Assembly: GCA_903813345.2 (NCBI GenBank) | Contig: CAIIXF020000006.1 | Span: 25,801,936 to 25,865,935, forward strand | Length of the DNA: 64,000 bases | Direction: 5' to 3' | Origin: Owenia fusiformis | Taxonomy: Eukaryota > Annelida > Polychaeta > Sabellida > Oweniidae | Shown here: positions 1-13,300 of the stretch, piece after piece | Position numbering within the stretch: position 1 is the first letter of the stretch | How the letters are laid out: each line of letters starts with the position of its first letter | Notes under the pieces: model-generated | The model's database searches: none | Told to the model about the DNA's origin: nothing | The model's input: only the letters and a program-made list of their open reading frames with translations | Position numbers and translations under genes: made by a program

Positions 1-59
1 TAGCGCCAAATTAACCCAATCTACAGTATGTCTTAAGCCATTTTTATTTTTAAAGATAC

Positions 60-260
60 TTAGCAGTGATCTCCAGAACATTAAAGCAAGTGGGCGCAGC
101 ACCCACGTGAGATTTTAAAAAAGGCTTGCACCCACCTGAGAATTCATTTGCACCAACTTGAAAATGAGAAAAATCATGAAAAATGGAATATTTTGACCAA
201 TGTTGATCCGAAAGGTGAAAATGAGAATTTTGCACCCACTTGAGAAAAAATCCTTTTGAG
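60..260 (+). repeat. Dispersed repeat, copy 1 (CACCCAC-rich)
   Basis: This block shares the phrase GGCTTGCACCCACCTGA, then GAAAAATCATGAAAAAT and TATTTTGACCAAT, with 27444-27570 in the same order and orientation. It lies in the intron left of the exon at 534. No terminal repeats or target duplication were identified, so it is called only as an interspersed repeat. Confidence 0.6.
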
Positions 261-340
261 AACATTGCTTAGCAGTGAAGATTTTTATGGAAATGCACCC
301 TTGGTCAGCCCTTTGCTAGAGCCCTGCATAGTTTTATTAT

Positions 341-460
341 GTCACCACCACAAGTGGTGACATATTGTTATTTCTTTTTGTGGACAGTGTTCACCAGTTA
401 TTGTTCAGCGGTTGGCGTCTGTAACAAATGGCAGGTGGTGACATTTTGCATGTTAATGCC
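341..460 (+). repeat. Short MITE-like repeat (GTCACCACC termini), copy 1
   Basis: The copy starts with GTCACCACC and ends with GGTGGTGAC followed by ATTTTGCATGTTAATGCC, so the core has inverted termini. Related copies lie at about 2858-2971 (same orientation) and at 56531-56650, 56745-56820 and 58691-58750 (opposite orientation). No transposase is present; it would be non-autonomous. Confidence 0.6.
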
Positions 461-533
461 TTGTTGTATGTTGTAATTGTGATGCATGTTGTATATTGTG
501 ATGTCACACTATACATTGTGATGTAACTTGTAG

Positions 534-611
534 GCAGTTCCAGATGTCCCCTCTCTACCTGCTAAAGTAGAGCCAATGTTGTCTTCAGTGTCAAGCAATG
601 CCAATACTATG
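534..611 (+). CDS. Penultimate coding exon of a CKAP5/XMAP215-like gene (partial)
   Basis: The exon is preceded by an acceptor ending in TTGTAG and followed by the donor ATG|GTAAGC. Its 78 bases give 26 codons in phase 0, rich in Pro, Val and Ser, and join in frame to the terminal exon at 978. The protein segment is low-complexity linker, as expected near the C-terminus of TOG-family microtubule polymerases. The rest of the gene lies left of the window. The 3' edge of this exon is the first unit of a 21-bp tandem repeat that runs into the intron and repeats the donor sequence, so the exact exon end could vary. Family assignment rests on the next exon. Confidence 0.55.
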
Positions 612-713
612 GTAAGCAAAGTCAATACTATGATAAGCAGTGTCAACACTGTGGTAAGCAATATCAATATATGGGTAGCATAAGCAATTTCACTGCTATG
701 GTAAGCATACTTA
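594..713 (+). repeat. 21-bp tandem repeat spanning exon end and intron start
   Basis: About five degenerate 21-bp units of the form AGCAATNCCAATACTATGGTA begin inside the exon at 594 and continue into the intron. Several units repeat the splice-donor context: GGTAAGC at 611 and near 653 and 696, and ATAAGC near 633. The period is a multiple of three, so reading through the first donors stays open for several units before a TAA. Confidence 0.75.
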
Positions 714-977
714 GCAATTCGAAATAGTATGTGAACTATATAAGCCATATTTCAGAATAAATAATATAAGATAAATAAAAAAGAAAAAGTTGACCACATT
801 TGTGAACAAAAGAAGTTTTAATAGTTTTACCACACTTAACCGATAACTACATGCCTCTGAAACTATTGCCTACCCCTCAAAATTTTTTCCTGATTTCGAG
901 ATTTGTTATTTTAAGATCATGACAAAAATAGGCCTCAACATATTCATTCATGATATTTATGATTTTACTTTTTCCAG

Positions 978-1094
978 CCCCAGCTTGGTTCCTCAGTAAA
1001 AGCAGAGCCAAATCAAGCTCCGTCCTCCGCCCCCGCCAACGTTGATGATCTGAGGAAGAGACTAGAACGAATCAAGAAAAAAGTGCCACATTAA
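978..1094 (+). CDS. Terminal coding exon, CKAP5/XMAP215-like C-terminus
   Basis: A pyrimidine-rich acceptor (ACTTTTTCCAG) precedes 38 in-frame codons and TAA. After a Ser/Pro/Ala-rich linker the peptide ends in a charged helix containing VDDLRKRLERIKKK. From memory, vertebrate CKAP5/ch-TOG (XMAP215, Msps) proteins end in a very similar DDLKKRLERIK helix. That family adds tubulin at microtubule plus ends and acts at spindles and kinetochores. The acceptor phase matches the previous exon exactly. What is seen is the splice site, frame and helix; the family name is a short-motif match and could be wrong. The 3' UTR follows from 1095; no polyadenylation site was assigned. Confidence 0.5.
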   Translation, partial: PQLGSSVKAEPNQAPSSAPANVDDLRKRLERIKKKVPH

Positions 1095-3871
1095 AGGCAC
1101 TAAAGACTTTCCAGATATTGAAGTACATAGTCATCTAAAGACTCCACGACTATCAACTGAAGTGGTTGATAGGAGAAAACGGGGACTTTCTATTTACATT
1201 AGTTGACTTAATGACTGAAACTTAACGATTTACCAGTTGATGGTAAATGGGTTAAACACACAGGCAGCCATAAATACATATCTGGTCATTCAAATACCTT
1301 GGTGGCTGATAGAACTAGCTGACTTAATACACCAGTGGCCAGTTAAATACACCTCTTACCAAATATTTAAATTGGAGGTTGGCTAGATACAACAAGACTA
1401 ACCTTTATTTAAACCAAATTCTTGTCATTGAAAAATTAACAAAAAATCATTTTTAAAGCTAAAAAACAAGTCTGTTGACAGCTACACAAGTAAACACGTT
1501 GACAAATTAATGTTACTTACATGTGTTGATAGCTACACTTAAATCTATAATGATAGATTAATCAAAATCCCAAGAACATTCAGTTTATGTTGCCAAAGTG
1601 CTTTAGAAATATTTTCTCAGTTGCGCCTTTTGCTGAACTTTGCCAAAATGAAGCCAAATTTAAAGATTTGAATGTTGGCATCTTTGTGATTCAGATAATC
1701 GCAGTTGGAGCAATTCAACTAAATGTTAAGATGCAATTTATCATTTCACATTTCAATGTGGAATAGGTAAAGTCTCATTTATTTGCCTTTTGTTGCGTGA
1801 TATACCATTTGATAGTTAATCATATTTTATATGTGTATTATTGAAATGAGTTTTATCGACCTGAAGAAAATCCAAATTATTGTAACCCAATTTTTAAAAT
1901 ATTTTCTATGGTCATTGTATTATGTACAGTTTGTTTAAAGCATGTGGTTTTATATCTTTTTTTATATAAAAATATTTAGATGGGGTTAAATGGAACTTCA
2001 ATGTATGAGTGTGAAACTCATGAATGTGATGTGTGTGTTGAGCCTGTATGACTGAAAAACTGAAAACCAACCCCCAAAAACCATATGTATAGTTGCATGT
2101 AGTAAAATATCAGTTATTTTGCCCTAGTTAATCTATTATAAGTTTATTTCTTATGGTATGCATATATCTGTATACCATTGTATTATTTAGTGAAATCATG
2201 GTTTCTGCCTTTAATTGGGTTGATTTTTATAAGCTTTTGTAATAGAAATGGGATACTTTGAAAATATACCTACTATTACCCAGTTTATGACTATGAAAGA
2301 AAAGGGGTATGTTCAGTATAATGTAAAGCCAATATAGATCCTGATATTTAAAGCTAGTCACATTTTGTGCTTTATGAAATCTCAGGAAAAATTCTTTATC
2401 TATACTTAGGAAAGTTATGTTATTAAAGTCGAACACTTTATTGAACCGTTTCCATGTAAATTCACTCCGCGCTGAACCAAATCTGAGAGCTAAAACAATT
2501 TCCAATCGTTTAAGCGCTTTAATAGGTTTTACTGTAAGAAATGAAGAATAATTTCTAGATTGTACTTATCATATAGTACAGAGTGTTCCAAAAATATTGC
2601 AGAACAGAAATTGCAAGCGTAATCCATAACTTTTGAACACCTAGTAGAATGATAACAATATTTGCCAATAATTGTAGCATACAGTTTTATGTGTGTATGT
2701 ACAGTTGATATGTATGACTATATATGGTTTGATATGTGTATGACTATGTACAATTGCATATGTACTGTATATGACTATGTACACATTGCATCTAATAAAA
2801 AAGGTGCTCTCATACAATTAGGTGTTGTGTTAGATACTCTATATATTAAATTTTTATTTCACCACAAGAAGTGGTGGCATATTGTTATAGTCTCCAACTT
2901 TTTGTGGATGCTGTTCGGCATATGTTACATGGTGTCTGTAACAAATGGTAGGTGGTGACATTTTGCATGCTATGAGGCCAAATTACATGTTTTAAAATGG
3001 CGAGGTAGGCTACCTGGAATCATGATGCCATATATCAATCTTGATAATCAATTCTGGGAATATGATCCGCTTCATCTGCTATGTCAGTCAAATATTGCCC
3101 CATTAAAAACTAAAACAAACAAATGGTTTTGTTCATTGACTTAGCTCTTGGATCTTGTTAAAAGAATATTCTAAATCTAATGTCTGGAGACGAATTATAT
3201 CACAAAATGTCTTGGTAACCAGATAGTATAATAAATATATAAATAGTTTGATCCACATGGGTAAGAATAAAGCCATAACAGTACGCTAAACTTCATATCT
3301 TTTCTTTCCTTGTAGCACCTTGTTCAAATGCATATCTGCAGGCCTAGCTCTGCAGATGCTTTATTCATATCCCTGGGATTCCAATCTCACAACGTGGAAA
3401 AGACACTGTTCAAGGGAAATTAAATATTTTTTTCAAAAGTTCTTGCAATTTTGAACACACATTAAGTGTGCTTTACAAATGCAACGAACAACAGATTCTT
3501 CTAAATTGTAAAATTATCATTTGGAAAAACATGTATATGTCAACACCACTAATCAAGCTTAAAATATAAAATGAGGACACAGATATGATTTAGTAAAAAC
3601 GCACATCAAATGTCCCTATCTAAAACACAAAAAGCTCTCCTGGGTCTCAAGGATTTTGTTTTTGATTTCCTTAAAATCTTCCTAACTTGGGCAATTTAAT
3701 AGGTCAGTTTTTATTATAGAAGGAAGTAAACTCCAGTTACTGTTAGTCTTGCAACAAGCATATGTGGGGTAGTGTCTGGGGTTTATTTTCCCCTTACATC
3801 CACACCTACACAGATTAAGGGAAATATATAATGGAGAGGATAAGACAATAGATAATCATCACCATGGTCAT
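1095..3871. other. 3' UTR and intergenic DNA without a recognised gene
   Basis: AT-rich sequence after the stop of the plus-strand gene. The first part is presumably its 3' UTR. The only structure noticed is the MITE-like copy at 2858-2971. Short ORFs here have no recognisable domains. Confidence 0.5.
2858..2971 (+). repeat. Short MITE-like repeat, copy 2
   Basis: Same order of blocks as the copy at 341: CACCACAAG, ATATTGTTAT, TTTTTGTGGA, GTCTGTAACAAATGG and GGTGGTGACATTTTGCATG. The first terminal GT is lost. Confidence 0.6.
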
Positions 3872-4150
3872 TTACACATCAGCCTTGTAAGACATACCAA
3901 CATTTTTGATATAAAGATGGCAGCACAATAATACTATATTACCATAAAAGCCACTATAAACGCACCAATGATTAGAGAAAGAAAACAAGCTATGTTGTTC
4001 AAGTGTGTTATACAATGTTTGCACATCACCTACACTCGCCATGGGGTTTTCCATTCCTAAAAGTGCAATCACGGTATGTAGTTGCGTGATGTAATCTTTG
4101 CCAAACTCAAACAAAACACAGATTGTCTCACCACTTACAAGCTTGGACAT
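3872..4150 (-). CDS. Small ORF of unknown function, possibly a first coding exon
   Basis: The ORF has 92 codons, an ATG in fair context (CAACATGTC) and stops in TAA. About 60 bases upstream of the ATG is an acceptor-like TTGCCCGCAG. The first half of the peptide (VLFEFGKDYITQLHTVIALL and on to GDVQTLYNTLEQHS) looks like ordinary soluble helical protein; the second half is Cys- and aromatic-rich and less convincing. A real exon could end at one of the internal GT sites such as GCGAG|TGTAGG or TGGTAATAT. I do not recognise the family. It lies between the convergent ends of the CKAP5-like and TNF-receptor-like genes. It could equally be a chance ORF or a decayed gene. Confidence 0.3.
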   Translation of the reverse strand: MSKLVSGETICVLFEFGKDYITQLHTVIALLGMENPMASVGDVQTLYNTLEQHSLFSFSNHWCVYSGFYGNIVLLCCHLYIKNVGMSYKADV

Positions 4151-7010
4151 GTTGCTAAGAATCCAAAGGTTTAGTGGTCACTGGTCAGTCAGTTATGCAA
4201 TCTCTAGCTGCGGGCAATAAATATAATCATATAAATGATTAAATGATATTATCTCTTTTTAGGGGGAAGGGGGAACCTTCTAAAATCTAAAATTTGTTTT
4301 CTAAATTCAAATGAAGATAAAAACAAACAAAAATATATTTTGTTTTTTAACCAAAATTTATTTTATAGAAATATAAAACTGACAATTAAATAGAAAATAA
4401 TTATTATAACCTAACATTTTACAACATCAAACATGATCGATAAATTAAAATATTCAATTGGGATTTTTTTCTGATTTTTATAATCATGTTCATTTGAATG
4501 TTGCCTATTTATACTTTGCGTGTGTATAATTTGACAATATGTAATTACAAATTATTAATTTTTAATATTCAATTGAATTAGTTCTTCTACAGACATTTAC
4601 AGTTTGACAAAATTGATATTTTATGGCCTTCATAACTGGATACTGGGTGATATTTTATGATATCACTCGGCATCCAGAATACTAAATGCTATTTTATGAT
4701 ACCACTCAGTATTCAGAAATAAATTACATTAAACATCTATTTGCTAAGCATATGTCATAAGATAATCTACAAAAATCAACAAGAAAATTGAAATTGTGCT
4801 ATTCAAAATAATATCAGCCCACAAGTTTCGAGAAGATCCAGACATATCTATAAATGGTGGCACATGCTATTTTTGGCATTGTCTCAGAAGTCATACACAG
4901 TTTTAAGAGCCATCAGATAATTTTAAATTGTGAAAACATCAATTCCTGTGGACCCCTGACCACAAAACCACTATTTCAACATAAGTATTAAAGCAAGCAA
5001 AGATTCCCTTGTACCATAAACAATTTCCCAGTATCTTTATCAAATGACATCTTAAGTTTCCAAAATCAACAGACTACAAAAACAATTCTCATATCTTTGT
5101 TCAAACTATTTCAAGAATATTGCCACAAAAAACCATTTCAAGAAATTACAGACGAGTTATTGAAATGACATGTAGAAATGTTGAAATTTTTCAATAGGTC
5201 TTCAAGAGGTATAACCTACGATTGGGGTGTATGGACATTTTTAAGTACAGGTTCAGTTCTTATATTTACAAAGTTCAGAAATCTTACTGAATAACTTGTT
5301 TTACAAACCATCTATTCAAAAAGGCGTTAAGATTCATTCATATTTGCAATGTTCAAATTAAAAATAAATATTTTGAAAGCGTACAATCTAGCTTACAATT
5401 TGAAAATGAACGTGCGAATTGATACATTTAAATTTAAACTCAAAAATACACAGACAAAAAATAATTGAAATAAAATCAAAATTATAGTACAATTCACTAT
5501 AAATGGCTGGAAACTAAAGTGTGCTACTACAATATTGCAACTTAAACATAAATAATATTGCTATAAAGTGAACTTAATTATTGTTAAACTATATATTTCA
5601 AGACTCATAAATATGAACTATTTACATCTTATCAACAACTTATCTAAACATTTACATTTTAAGTACATCAACTCGAACAAAAAAAATCATGACCTTCATG
5701 GATTCTTTTACAATGAGCCAAATTATTTTCAGATTTTGATAAAACACTCGTTAGTAAATAAAACATTTGTGCTGTTTCAGACATAATTTATAGAAATGCT
5801 ATTCATGAAGGTGATGACATTTTTGTTACAATACAACTTAACCTATTTGGTGAACTATAAGTCATAAAGTGTGCATGTCTTTTCATAAGGCCTTCTTTAT
5901 CTTATGTACAACATTATTTCTGAAAACCATATTACAAGGCATTTTGCACTAAAATATCATTAAATGGCGATATCTGTATCGGTTGATAATTGATACACCT
6001 CAATGCCAAAAAGGTATCCAGTGATCCAGTTCTTATTGATATCATGTAGCAGTATCTAATCGCAAACCAATAGCATTTTCTTGAACAATATCATAACAAA
6101 AATAACCCTTACTTTCTTTTAGATAACATATCCTAACGCAATACAGAATGTTTCAACATTATACTAAGGTACCTTGACTAGTTTTAACTAGTTGTAACTT
6201 CATATTTACACTGTACATTTATTCAAATGACGAACACAAACCGAGACGTGCATAAAGTAAAACAGATACCTCATGCAAACTAATGATGAAGAAAACTGAA
6301 TGTTGAAATTTCCTCAACGCTTTACCACAAGGAACAATTTCCTCATTCAGTTTGGTTGTTTTTATAATCAACGATTTGTTTGTTTCGTCCAGATTTGTGC
6401 TCTTCATCTATTGGCAGTTTAAGTGTTTACAACACATCCAGATCAATATCCTCTTTGTGAACTAAATACTTTGAAAATTTAAGTTTTCAAACGTCAATCA
6501 CTAGTGTGAGTATGAGTACGAGTATAACCTTTTCTTGAGTATACAGTTTTAAGAATTTTGGTTTGAATTTACATTATTTTGACTAGGGTTCTCACCAATA
6601 TTTTGATGAGTCGAGTAACATATACACTTTTAGATATATTTATAAAGCATTTAATCTTAATCATTTGGAACATGTGGTTCTTATGAATCATACAAATCAG
6701 TATTAATTAATTTGTTGGCGATAAGTGCCGTTCGTTTAAATTATATGACAAAAACGACAACACATGTATTTGTTATGCACGGCTCTTTCTATACTAGCAC
6801 TGATAATAGCTAACTAAACATAATTTAATACCAAAATAATTTTGAATTTTTTGGTGTTGTACAAAAACATACATTTTTCTCCAACAATTTTGTCAAACAT
6901 TTTTGAACTAAATAAAAATACAACATGAGTTTTACAATACATGTAATGATAAAATCTGTGAAAGAGAAATGCATATTTTAGTTTTGTGTGTGTGTGTTTG
7001 TTTTCTTATA
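4151..7010. other. AT-rich gene-free stretch, includes receptor 3' UTR
   Basis: No domain-bearing ORF was found. The part just below 7011 should be the 3' UTR of the minus-strand receptor gene. A short TG microsatellite lies near 6985. Confidence 0.5.
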
Positions 7011-7387
7011 TTACACAGTGGCCCTATCATCATATGGATTAACGCAAATGTTCATGACATCTTCCTGATCGGTAACATCCTCTGGAGCGATAAACGGAGG
7101 GACATCACGATACCAGGGCTTGGGTTGCTCACCCCCTTCAGGTATCATTGACAAGCGGTTGCTACGCAATGCAGTTGCCTGAGATTCACTGTAAAATACA
7201 TCATCTGATTGGTCAACGATCTCACGTTCCTTTCTAGGATGAAACAAGTCCCGTAATTTCCTATAAGTTGATTTCTCGTTGATTTTAGATGTGACCTCTT
7301 GTTCTTCAAGGTTAACTACATAGTCACTGGTGTTTAGCCGATCACGAGAAAACACTCGGGCTTGAAGATAAACCATTTCACTCGCAT
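7011..7387 (-). CDS. TNF receptor-like gene, last coding exon (cytoplasmic tail)
   Basis: The acceptor TATTTTCAG is followed by AT GCG AGT GAA ATG, and the frame runs 125 codons to TAA. The preceding exon (24721-24867) ends in phase 1 with G, so the junction codon is GAT and the frame is kept; the summed coding length (322+147+377=846) is divisible by three. The tail is charged, with Arg/Lys-rich (RKLRDLFHPRKERE) and Asp/Glu-rich parts. Near the C-terminus TDQE fits the major TRAF2-binding pattern (P/S/A/T)x(Q/E)E. There is no death domain. Joining it to the receptor across 17.3 kb is inference from phase, strand and absence of any other tail. If wrong, this is the last exon of a separate minus-strand gene. 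Confidence 0.6.
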
Positions 7388-10300
7388 CTGAAAATACATG
7401 ACGAAATAAATATATAAATGAGGGGTGAGGGCCAACATAACTTTATAATGTATTTTGTTAATTTTGACACAGCATTTTTATTTTTTATATGTTACATGTA
7501 TTTCATATATACGAATATTGCATCCATTTTGGTTATTTTCTGAGTATTGCTTTTATTTGGTTATCTGTATATTGCATCTATTTCATATAACTTTATCTTA
7601 TGTTACACTATATGCATGATGGTCTCAAAAGAAGGCATGAAGGATGTTTTTAGTTATAACCTACATAGTATGTCTATCAAATTGATCAATTAAAAAACAA
7701 TTTAGTTGAACACTCCTACGCAATCAAGAATGACTTAACCAATAACCTCATTCAAAAATTCTAAAAAATTTGGGGAGTGCTAATCAATTTTGGCACATTC
7801 GAGACATTGGAACACCCGAACACTAAACTGTTGAAATCACCTTTATAAATAAGCCGGGATTACCAAAGGCCCTTCTATGAGATAAAAATTAATGTGGCGA
7901 TATTTTAAAGTGAGAATCTGTGTTAAAACAAGTGAAATCAACACTGATTAAAGCAACTGGACTTCTAGTATGCAATCTTTTATTCAGAAGTGTGAAAAAA
8001 TAAACATTTTATTTAAATATAAAGAAAGATTTTGAGGAATAAACATGACAATGAGATAAATTTTTAAAAGGGGTTATACAGGTATATATACTAAGGTTAT
8101 CTCACCCGACATTTATCTCTGACATTTATGATGTCTGAAGAGGTTTTTAAGCTTTTGTGCAAACACTCGCTGTGATGATGTCATAATTTTTTCACCATCA
8201 ATCATCGATAATTTAAAAATTGTGTTTTTAAACCTTTGCTGGGAAAATGAATGAGGTAGATCATGTTATCTTAAATAAATATAAAAATATTGTTTTTAAT
8301 TTGGTTTTTATTTGTAATATAAGTTTAATATGAAGAATAAATGATCTCAGGTTGTTTGATTTGGATATAAATTCCCAGCGATTGAAATAAACCCAAAAGT
8401 AAAGTTGAATTCTTTCTCAATAAACCTGATGTAAGATTAAACTAGATTGGGCAATAACTCAAATGTATCATTTGAATATTTTCTCTGGTTCAATGGTGCT
8501 TAAATCACAATTGCAGGTTTTAATAATAAAAAGATTTAGTCCACGCCTAATAAATGGCCTTTCATATTTAACAATCACATCAACAATGACAACGGGCTAA
8601 CCTTTGAGTTAGCTCTAAAGTAAAGATTAAAATTGAATTGAATTCTATTAACCGAAGGAAATGTTTCGGCAGTATTGAGATATTGCCATAGAGTTTGTTT
8701 TTCCCGTGTATTGTATTTCATCGACATATCCCAAATAATGTCTCATGACGTTTCATTTTTTAGAAAATTTGCTAAATAAATAAAAGACCCTTTATTTCGA
8801 AATTGAATATTTTTAAAATATTCATATTGTGAATTCGATCACATAAGGATCGGTGTTCAAATTGCATTTTAAATTTTGGAGATAATCTGAAATGTATATT
8901 ATGGTTACATGGGCCCCCTGTTTATTTAAGAGTGATTGATTGATTAAATGTTGAAAGGAAAAATCAAAAGTCTGGAGGCGGATTAGCGATTTTGAAATAT
9001 CAACTTAACCCTCAGTTCATAATTTCAATTTCAACGCAACAAAGCCGAAATAAAATTGTAAGTTTTCATAATAAATGTCAGAATACCCGCTATATGAAAT
9101 TTATCAAACAAGTCAAACAAAAGAGAAAAAATTAAATATCAAATGAAATAAATTCACCTTTTAAGCTTGATATTAATCAAACGTCATTTTTGATACACAT
9201 GCGGTGTCACTTACAAAGATCTATGAGCAAAGGTTTAAGATTGGTATGTAGAAAATGAGAAATCCATACTTAACATTGATTAAAAGTCATACTGTTTTAC
9301 TGAAATCATAATAGTGCTTGAAATTTTTATATTTCAACCAATAAAAAATGAGACGGGCTATTTCATAAGATAAGGAATGTCAAGACAGAGATAAGTGTTA
9401 TTGGTTGTCTATTAGCAAATGTGGATATTTCAAGAAAACACATGGCATGGTAACCCTATGCGTGGATGTAAAAGAACACCTACCACAGTCGAGAGATAAT
9501 AAAAAACTGTAACCGCAATGTCAATTGCGCCAAAACAGTATTGACAATGTCAGCCATTTTAACAAAGAGGTAATGAGTGATTCCAATGATGTCGACTTTC
9601 ATTTTTTGTAAAATGTATTAACATTGGACTTAAAGGTCACCATATTTAATGACACCGGTACATTTTTGTTAATAATTTTCAACCCATTGCTGGAAAATGT
9701 GGCTAATTATAACAAAAACTGACAATGACAAGACACGATTTTGGCAAGTTCATCGTCTGGACTCTAATTGGTCAACTCGCTATGGTAACACCTCTCTTTA
9801 GCTAACCCTCCAGTCCAGGATAACCTGTCCAAATTGATCACAATGACACCTCAGCATTTTAATTTTTTACGCTCAGAAAAATTTTACATGATTTAAATTT
9901 CAATTTGAGAAGTTCAGTGTTAGCACTCATATATACGTGTACACTGTACATCTTATCAAAACAGAAATTGCCTTCAAAATTTGAAATGAAAAAAGGGAGA
10001 AATGAAGGAGAAAAAACATAAATGACGATGACATCTGCATTTGTATAAATACACCAGAAAATTAAAATTGAAATCTCAATGAAAAGACATCGCATGGAAT
10101 AAGTATAAACAGACTCGAGTAATACATCACTAGCCTGCCTCAAGAATAAAACACTTTTATAATGATATGTCAAACCTTTTGCTGACAGCTCTAATTATGT
10201 TATAGCCTTCTATGATGGTCTGTACTAGGCCCCCCTGTAGACCTATAGAAACTCATAGTTTACTATCAGCTCATAAAAATTAAAACAATTTACTCATATT

Positions 10301-13300
10301 TTTCATTAACTTTAGGTTGAATATGTTTGCGTTATGACCATTTTTAATTATTTTATTTTGTATATTTTATTAGGACGAGACAACACACTTGAGAAAAAAA
10401 TCAAGGTAAAATATAATTTATACAGATACTGTCAGGACGCTACTTAGCAGTCTGCGAATGCAAATGAGGACGTTTATTTTTTCTCTGGGAATAATGAAGC
10501 CATTTGAAAGTGAACGCTAGACATGAATAGTCCATTTTACTTTTAACCACAGGTCAACAACTTGATAAACAAATTATACATAAGCATGATAACTACTAGA
10601 TAACAGCACCTCCAAACATGGATATAAACTTTACCGAAACAATAAATCTTGTAAAATTGAGAAACCCCTTACTAGTTACCATGTGTTCAAGTCACAAAGA
10701 TAAAATAAATGAGCATAATCATATGCACAATTACAGAAAATGCAGATAAATGAAAGGAATACCAGGTCAATTTGAGCAATTTTTAGTATTCTGTTCACCA
10801 TACTAAATAGTTAAATTGGGAACAGTTTTAACGACCCAACATACAGATTTATCCCCAAATCATTAAAGAAACCAATACCTCCAGAGAGTCTATAAAATGC
10901 TCCATATATTCTACCTGGTCCAGTGAACACAGAAGATCAGAGACCCAGGAAGAGTGCTGAATTAATTGAGCAAAAGGGCCCTGGAGTTTTCAAAACAATA
11001 AAGTAGAATAACGTTGAAGTTTTAAGTCATTTTCCTGAATAAAAACCTATAAAGAGTTTTGTTCCAATTATTTAATCCTTCAGTACTGTCAAGTGAATTA
11101 TAAAGCTGTCTGGCTGGTTTTTGTAAACAAATTACATCTTTATTTTCACATGTTGTGTTCCTCTAATTCATGTTTAGGTGTAAACTCCAGAGAACAATAT
11201 TTGGCTTATTCCTTGACTAATATTCTTTACTGGGGTTTATTTTCCTTTTGTTTCATTTCCTTATTAATAACAGACAGAATAATTAAACCAGTTTTAAATC
11301 ATATCACTAACAACCCAACTTTAAAGTTCAGTCTCAAGGAGGAAATGGTGAATGTTTACATGATGCAGGTACTTGAAACAATGCGATGAAAAGTGCAAGG
11401 TATTGACCACCAATCGGATAGTTATATCACGCATATTTGACAATAGTATAAAGGCTTATGCCATAGTGAGATTTACAAGCTAAATGTGTGATACGATCAG
11501 GAGAGCTTAGATAATAAAAACCACTCGAAATATTGTCCAAAAGTGTAATATTGTTGTGATAAATGTTTAGCTTGGCTTCACAATTCAAGGATATTTACTT
11601 ATGATGAATATTATGGAATGAAAAATTGTGAAAGTTGAAATAGGGGCCAGCATTTTTCTTTCCAAGTGATGTTATTTATTTAACAGATTAAAATATGGTT
11701 ATTGTGGGGCCAGCCTTAGTATGTAGGTGTGAGACCAGTTTCACCTGCTCATTTCTGGCTAAAAGTTCTCAGTTGAAAATATGACATTATTTTAACCATG
11801 TACCAGCTAGGCAAACATTTGCAGAATGTGTTGCAACAATGCATCATCCAGGAAACAATATCGCTGTTAATTTCACGGCCAAAAACTTCAGATTTTTATC
11901 ATCAATAAATGGCATGGAAGTCTTTCCCGTGTAGTGTCAGTAGAGATAGCTGACATAGTTGCCGGATATTCCCATGTAATCATACATATTTTGTGGATCA
12001 ATCTAAAATATGATATGATGGCCCTGTTGCACAAATGTAGAGATCCTAACCCTTCCTTGCAGCTAACCTCTCACAAGACTCCCAAAAAATCACATTCAGA
12101 TATAATGATTTTTTACGAGGAAGCTGTTAATTATAGTTTAACGTCCATGTTGTTCTTTGGGTGTACCTTGATCAGGTTGCTTTTAAAAGTTTTCCCAACT
12201 GGTAAAAATTAACGTCTTTAGCCTATTATCTCAAGTGGGAAAAAAGACCTACATCAGACTATATCTATGCCAGGCCAGAAAAAGGTAATTGTAAAGTATA
12301 CCAGTGTGAGCTTCAAAAGCGGTAACTTCTGCTTTATCATTTCCACAATTGTATTATTGCATACTGTATACACTTTCTTGGATGATAGCAGGATGAAAGA
12401 CAAAGACTTCATATTCACAAAAAAGTTTGCCATAAAACATCAATGTAAACCAGTTTAAAAGTTGAGGAATTAAGTTAATGTGTTATTTTGTTATCAGAGG
12501 TTACAGTTTTGTGGTAGATTTGTACAAGCTAAAAGCCTCTTGTCACAGATGGTATCTGGGAAAACTCTAAGATGATATCGTTTATGTTTCACTGGATATC
12601 CACTTCAGATATCTTTAATGAAGTTTTGTTTATAGTACCCATGGCTAAACATTTCTCATAAGTACTTCTACCTGCTTAGTGAAACAGCTTTGTTTTTCCA
12701 ACAGATATCAGTTGTACAAGGATTATAATTATAGCATTGTGCCAAAAACTAGATTTGTATATGGGTAAGCAAACCAGCCTAAATGTTTATGCCTAAATGT
12801 TTACTATCAACTTTGTGCAACTTTAGTTCCCCTATTACAGGACATATTCAACAGAACCGCAACTTGTTCTTGAAAAGACTCCAAATTTTAACTTTTTTAA
12901 CCTACAGAGTCGGTGCCTTTAGGCCTACCTCGACAAAAAGGTGTTCGTCTATACAGTTCTTAATTAGCTCGCATAAAAAACCTGTCAAAAACTTATAATG
13001 ACTCAATATGGGACACATCCCAGGTGAGATCAAGTTTCATGAGCCCTGAGATTTTCCTATAAACAATTTCCAATAATTTTAACCTTAACAGGAAGTTGAA
13101 ATTAAACATTTTCAGGTTTTGCATGTTTATCCCTGAATAACCAGCATAAAAAATTCAAGGTTCCTGATGCAGAAATAATTGAAAAATTACAGAATAATCT
13201 TGGGCACTTCTACTTGACAAGGATCTTAAGAGTACATGCAGAGTACTTTGAGCTACAGAGGTCTTTATGAATGATAAGTCAATTTGGGTTTTCTATAAAG

